Assembly: GCA_027491415.1 (NCBI GenBank)
Contig: JAOZFH010000028.1
Location: forward strand, 1 to 64,000
DNA from: Thermoproteota archaeon
Lineage (GTDB): Archaea; Korarchaeota; Korarchaeia; Korarchaeales; Korarchaeaceae
Direction: 5' to 3'
Length of the DNA stretch: 64,000 bases
The translations under genes were made by a program, and so were the position numbers. Of the stretch, positions 60,072-64,000 are shown one piece after another (the stretch's first letter is position 1; each line of letters opens with the position of its first letter). The notes under the pieces were generated by a model. That model did not search any database. It worked only from the letters and a program-made list of their open reading frames with translations, and was not told the DNA's origin.

Positions 60072-61082
60072 GTGCCCCGGGCGCTGGTCAGGATTCCGCA
60101 GGACGCGGCGGTCCCTCTGATCGGGACAGTGGCCTTCGGCCTGATAGACAGGGGGACGACCCTGATCCAGGTGAGGCCCTCCAGCGCCTGCGTCCTCTCG
60201 TGCGTCTTTTGCTCCACCGACGCCGGGCCCCGCAGCAGGACCAGACTGGCGGAGTATCTCGTGGACATGGATTACCTGCTCCAGTGGTTTGACGAGGTGG
60301 CCGTCTACAAGGGCGTGAGCGACCTGGAGGCCCACGTGGACACCGTTGGCGATCCGTTCGTCTACCCGAAGGTCACGGAGCTGTTCCGGAGGCTCAAGGA
60401 GCACCCCCAGGTCTCGGTGGTCTCGGTCCAGACCCACGGGGCCCTCCTGGGTCCGGAAGACGTTCCGAGGCTCGAGGAATCAGGCCTCGACAGGGTCAAT
60501 CTAAGCATAGACAGCCTGAACCCGGAGAAGGCCCGAGCACTCTCGGGCACCCCCGCATACGATGTGGAGAGGGTGAAGGAGTTCGCCAGGAGGCTCGCCG
60601 AGAGCGAGGTGGACCTGCTGATAGCTCCAGTGTGGGTGCCCGGTCTCAACGACGAGGACATTCCAGAGATCATAGAGTTCGCCCTGGACATCGGTGCCGG
60701 GAAGAGATGGCCCCCGCTGGGGATACAGAAGTACGAGGCCCACAGGCACGGCAGGCGGCCGAGGGGCGTAAGGCCCATGCCCTGGTCAAGGTTCTACGCC
60801 GCCCTGAGGAGGTGGGAGGAGGAGTACGGTGTGAGGCTGGTGCTGACGCGTGAGGACTTCAACATCAGGCCCTCCAGGGGCCTGCCGAAGACCATGAGGG
60901 TAGGCGAGAAGGTGGCCGTGAGGGTCGTCGGGCCCGGCTGGAGGAGGGGAGAGGCCCTCGGCGTCGCGAGGGGGAGGGCGGTGACTCTGGTCAACGCGGA
61001 GGCCTACCCTACGGGATCGGAGGTCAGGGCCGTCGTGCTCAGGGACAGGGACAACGTGTACGTCTTGAGGCCCGCCCCCTGA
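60072..61082 (+). CDS. Radical SAM protein with C-terminal TRAM-like domain
   Basis: A 336-residue radical SAM enzyme. The cluster motif is SACVLSCVFCSTDAG (CxxxCxxC), and VNLSIDSLNPEKARALSGT is the usual later strand. The last 60 residues (KTMRVGEKVAVRVVGPGWRR onward) form a TRAM-like beta domain, which suggests RNA contact. GTG 60072 is chosen over the longer frame because GATATATT at 60041-60048 is a TATA box about 25 nt upstream. The reaction is not known. Confidence 0.82.
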   Translation: MPRALVRIPQDAAVPLIGTVAFGLIDRGTTLIQVRPSSACVLSCVFCSTDAGPRSRTRLAEYLVDMDYLLQWFDEVAVYKGVSDLEAHVDTVGDPFVYPKVTELFRRLKEHPQVSVVSVQTHGALLGPEDVPRLEESGLDRVNLSIDSLNPEKARALSGTPAYDVERVKEFARRLAESEVDLLIAPVWVPGLNDEDIPEIIEFALDIGAGKRWPPLGIQKYEAHRHGRRPRGVRPMPWSRFYAALRRWEEEYGVRLVLTREDFNIRPSRGLPKTMRVGEKVAVRVVGPGWRRGEALGVARGRAVTLVNAEAYPTGSEVRAVVLRDRDNVYVLRPAP

Positions 61083-61123
61083 CCGAAGGGGTTAAGGCTC
61101 CTCAGAGGGTCTGATCGCGTAGC

Positions 61124-62230
61124 TTGAGGAGGACGGGAGAGGCGGTACTCCCACTCCACGTTGGGAGGGCTCCTCGCTGGCTCTTCACGAGGATGAAGAA
61201 GCTGGCTGGATTGGTCTCAGAGGCGATCGTGCGCGAGTACGGCAGGCTCGAACTCCTGAGGAGGCTCTCAGATCCGGTGTGGTTTCAGGCATTCGGGTGC
61301 GCTCTGGGCTACGACTGGCACTCCTCCGGCGTGACCACCGTCGCGACCGCCGCCCTCAGGGAGGCGCTTGAGGAGCGTGAGCTCGGGGTTCTGGTGCTGG
61401 GCGGGAAGGGGAGGGCCTCCATGAGGGTCCCCGAGGAGGTTCGAAGGGTGGCGGAGAGGCTTGACCTCCCGGACTCGTCTGCTCAGAGCCTGAAGAGGGC
61501 CAGCAGGATGTCGGCGAAGGTGGACAACGCCGTCCTGCAGGACGGTTACCGGATCTACCACCACGCCCTCGTGGTCTCGGAGGAGGGGTCGTGGGCGGTC
61601 ATCCAGCAGGGGATGAACCCGGAGAGGAGGCTGGCCAGGAGGTACCACTGGCTCGGTGAGATGGTCTCCAGCTTCGTCGTGGAGCCGCACTCGGGCATCG
61701 CCGGCGAGAGGAGAGAGCCGGCCGTGCTCGACATGACCGCCAGGGAGAGCGAGGAGGCTAGGAAGGCCTCCGTGGACTTGGTGATGGAGGGCCCGGAGAG
61801 ACTCTCCAGGATGCTGAGGGAGGCCGCGGTCGGACCCCTCTCGAGGTACTTGGGAGAGGAGAGGGGGGTTCCCGTCCTCGTCATGCCGAGGAGAGTCGAT
61901 TGGTCCGCCCTTAGGAGGGCCTACGAGAGGTCCGTCTCCACGTACGAGGAACTCGTCGAGGTCCGCGGCGTGGGACCGGCTACTATCAGGGCCCTTGCGC
62001 TTCTGGCAGAGCTTATCGAGGGGGTCGAGCCGAGCAGGAAAGACCCGATCAGGTACTCGTTCGCGTTCGGCGGGAAGGACGGCGTACCCTTCCCGGTGGA
62101 CGTAATGAGGATGGACCGTGCCATAGAATTCCTGACCGAGCTGGTCAGGGGTTCGGACCTCCCCGAGGGCGAGAGGAGAAAGGTGCTCAAGAGGCTGAGC
62201 AGGCTGGCAGGGCGCGTCCCAAAGGCTTAA
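61124..62230 (+). CDS. DUF763 protein
   Basis: A 368-residue member of DUF763, a family common in thermophilic archaea and some bacteria. Its hallmarks are present: [52 protein letters not shown] and [13 protein letters not shown] helix-hairpin-helix motif ([19 protein letters not shown]) near residue 285 suggests DNA or RNA binding. Function is not established. TTG start at 61124. Confidence 0.85.
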   Translation: MRRTGEAVLPLHVGRAPRWLFTRMKKLAGLVSEAIVREYGRLELLRRLSDPVWFQAFGCALGYDWHSSGVTTVATAALREALEERELGVLVLGGKGRASMRVPEEVRRVAERLDLPDSSAQSLKRASRMSAKVDNAVLQDGYRIYHHALVVSEEGSWAVIQQGMNPERRLARRYHWLGEMVSSFVVEPHSGIAGERREPAVLDMTARESEEARKASVDLVMEGPERLSRMLREAAVGPLSRYLGEERGVPVLVMPRRVDWSALRRAYERSVSTYEELVEVRGVGPATIRALALLAELIEGVEPSRKDPIRYSFAFGGKDGVPFPVDVMRMDRAIEFLTELVRGSDLPEGERRKVLKRLSRLAGRVPKA

Positions 62231-62391
62231 TTAGGTCCGGGGTAGACCTCGCCGAGCTGGGGGAGGAGGGGATGTCCTGCCAATTTACCCGGCCCTGATC
62301 GGCCCGCTTCACCCGACCGAGTTCGGTCCTTTTCCTATCGCGGGCGGAACGCCCTCGTCCCCTCCCGCATCGCGAACGCCTGTCCTCAGGG

Positions 62392-63900
62392 GTGATGTCC
62401 TTGGTTAGCGAAGTCCCGCTAACAGAGGGAGAGCTCAGGCTGCTCAGGCTCCTGGCCGACCTGGGGAGCGAGTCGGACGTCGACCGGCTGCCCATGGACC
62501 GAAGCGCGGCCCTGGCTCTTGCCTCTCTGCTCTCGGACAAGGGCCTTGTCCGCGTCGAGAGGCGCGTGAAGAAGGTTCTCAGGCTCACCGAGAGAGGTCG
62601 GGAGGCCTTGGATCATGGTTTACCGGAGGAGCGCCTCCTGAGTTTGCTCAGATCGTCAGGCGGCTCGGCTCCACTCAGGGTCGTGAGGGAGTCCGGCCTC
62701 TTCGCCGACAAGGCGGAGTTGGACGCGGCCCTTGGCGAGGCCAGGAGGGCGGGCTGGATCTCCTTCCAGAAGGTGGACGGTGAGACCGTCGTCGGGCTGA
62801 CTAAAGCTCCGGAAGAGGTTCCTCTGACCAGGGCGCTGAGGGCCGCGGCCGCCGGGGAGCACGTGCCGGAGGATGCGATCAAGAGGCTGAGGTCTAGGGG
62901 GCTCGTGAGGGAGGAGGAGCAGGCGCAGTTCACGATCAGCCTGACGGAGGACGGCCTCCGCGTGGCCCGCGGCGAGGTGCCCGTGGCGATAGAGGCGGCG
63001 AAGCTCACCAGGGAGCTGATCGAGACCGGCGCCTGGAGGAACGTCAGGCTCAAGTCCTACGACGTGACGCTCCCGCCCCCTATCGTGTACCCAGGCAAGT
63101 CCCATCCGTACGTCCAGTTCCTGGAGGAGGTCAGAGAGATCCTGATAGGGATGGGCTTCGAGGAGGTGAAGAGCCCCATCGTGGAGATGGAGTTCTGGAA
63201 CTTCGACGTCCTGTTCCAGGCTCAAGATCACCCCGCCAGGGAGGTCCACGACTCCTACGCGCTGGCGTATCCCTCACGCGCCCCGAGGACCCCAGACGAG
63301 TCCTTGGTCGAGAGGGTCAGGAGGACCCACGAGGATGGGTGGAGGACCGGCTCCACGGGCTGGAGGTATCGGTGGAGCTTCGACACGGCCATGAGGCTGA
63401 TGCTCAGATCTCAGACGACCTCAGCCTCCGCTAGGACGCTGGCAAGCAGGAAGGAGCTGCCGCTGAAGATATTCGTCATCGACAGGGTCTTCCGACCTGA
63501 GGCCCTCGACAGGACCCACTCCATGGAGTTCCACCAGTGCGAGGGTGTGGTTCTGGCCGAGGGGCTGACCGTGAGGCACCTCCTCGGGTACCTGAGGGAG
63601 TTCGCCAACAAGCTGGGGTTTGACGAGGTGGCCTTCAAGCCAGCCTACTTCCCGTTCACGGAGCCGAGCGTCGAGGCCTACGTCAAGCACCCCGAACTGG
63701 GGTGGATAGAGATCGCGGGGTCGGGCCTGTTCAGGCCGGAGGTCCTCATCCCGCTGGGCTACGAGTACCCAAGAGTCCAGGCTCTGGCCTGGGGGATCGG
63801 GATAGGTAGGCTGGCGATGGTGAGGCTCGGCATAGAGGACATCAGGGACCTGCACAGCCAGGATCTCCAGTTCCTCAGGGAGTTCCCGGCGAGGTGGTAG
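62392..63900 (+). CDS. pheS: Phenylalanine-tRNA ligase alpha subunit
   Basis: A 502-residue archaeal PheS. Residues 1-200 contain winged-helix modules that bind tRNA-Phe. The class II core follows: HPYVQFLEEVREILIGMGFE, DHPAREVHDSY, RTHSMEFHQCEGVV (motif 2 region) and AWGIGIGRLAMVRLGI (motif 3). GTG 62392 or ATG 62395 is the start. The beta subunit gene begins 1 nt after the stop. Confidence 0.95.
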   Translation: MMSLVSEVPLTEGELRLLRLLADLGSESDVDRLPMDRSAALALASLLSDKGLVRVERRVKKVLRLTERGREALDHGLPEERLLSLLRSSGGSAPLRVVRESGLFADKAELDAALGEARRAGWISFQKVDGETVVGLTKAPEEVPLTRALRAAAAGEHVPEDAIKRLRSRGLVREEEQAQFTISLTEDGLRVARGEVPVAIEAAKLTRELIETGAWRNVRLKSYDVTLPPPIVYPGKSHPYVQFLEEVREILIGMGFEEVKSPIVEMEFWNFDVLFQAQDHPAREVHDSYALAYPSRAPRTPDESLVERVRRTHEDGWRTGSTGWRYRWSFDTAMRLMLRSQTTSASARTLASRKELPLKIFVIDRVFRPEALDRTHSMEFHQCEGVVLAEGLTVRHLLGYLREFANKLGFDEVAFKPAYFPFTEPSVEAYVKHPELGWIEIAGSGLFRPEVLIPLGYEYPRVQALAWGIGIGRLAMVRLGIEDIRDLHSQDLQFLREFPARW

Positions 63901-63901
63901 C

Positions 63902-64000
63902 ATGCCCGTGATATCGGTCAGTTACTCGGACCTGTGCAGGCTCGTGGGAGAACTCATCCCGATGGAGTCCCTCGGGGACCTCCTGGCGCGGGTGAAGGTG
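63902..64000 (+). CDS. pheT: Phenylalanine-tRNA ligase beta subunit, N-terminal part
   Basis: The ATG at 63902 begins MPVISVSYSDLCRLVGELIP, which fits the archaeal PheT N-terminus. The gene runs off the window after 33 codons. Its place directly after pheS supports the call. Confidence 0.85.
   Translation, partial: MPVISVSYSDLCRLVGELIPMESLGDLLARVKV

Overview
The window is a GC-rich stretch of an archaeal chromosome, probably from a thermophile of the TACK group (Korarchaeota or a Thermoproteota relative). The pointers are TATA-box promoters about 25 nt upstream of leaderless starts, frequent GTG and TTG starts, arginine written mostly as AGG, many toxin-antitoxin modules, an AbrB-PhoU regulator, a DUF763 protein, an archaeal-type PheS with N-terminal winged helices, and Mrp-type HypB. 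The lineage is an inference; no rRNA, tRNA or CRISPR array was found.

Positions 1-9,150 are an accessory zone. It holds a DUF5615-like remnant, an AAA ATPase with a DUF4143-like tail, a frameshifted nucleotidyltransferase, an MntA/HepT pair, an AbiEii/AbiEi pair, a DrrAB-type ABC exporter, an AbrB-VapC pair and a 51-residue DUF1059-like gene. Positions 9,168-19,836 carry an ATP-cone protein, a 1,101-residue envelope protein with a very long coiled coil, a VOC protein, a degenerate Mrr-like protein, a PAP2-like membrane protein, a diverged archaeo-eukaryotic primase and a TatD-like hydrolase.

Positions 19,858-41,115 form a hydrogen and formate oxidation island. On the minus strand are hypF, hypD and a Tat-exported [NiFe] hydrogenase of the Isp type (small subunit, large subunit, cytochrome b Isp1, HdrD/DsrK-like Isp2). 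Between hypF and hypD lies a wrecked nickel/cobalt ECF transporter (CbiM and CbiO remnants). On the plus strand, divergent from the hydrogenase, are a maturation-protease-like protein, the maturation protease, hypA, an Mrp-type hypB, hypC, hypE and fdhD, then a Tat-exported formate dehydrogenase (alpha, beta, gamma) and fdhE. Both enzymes should oxidise their substrates outside the membrane and pass electrons to membrane cytochromes. GTAACAC/GTGTTA elements at the hypF-cbiM and hydrogenase promoters suggest nickel-responsive control.

Positions 41,162-51,718 are mixed metabolic genes: an M20 peptidase, a Nudix fusion, a type II pantothenate kinase next to an ECF S-component (a possible pantothenate uptake and phosphorylation pair), AbrB-PhoU, a nitrilase, two MFS transporters and a broken VapBC pair.

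Positions 51,719-56,456 are the most unusual part. A lower-GC cluster has a 128-residue secreted peptide whose core resembles lactococcin 972, a signal-anchored exoprotein, an ABC ATPase, an ABC permease and a two-TM membrane protein. It lies between an intact methyltransferase and a frameshifted second copy of it. I propose a bacteriocin-like (archaeocin) production and self-immunity locus. The window ends with a VapBC pair, an AEC transporter, a phosphoesterase/HAD pair, a radical SAM-TRAM protein, DUF763, pheS and the start of pheT.
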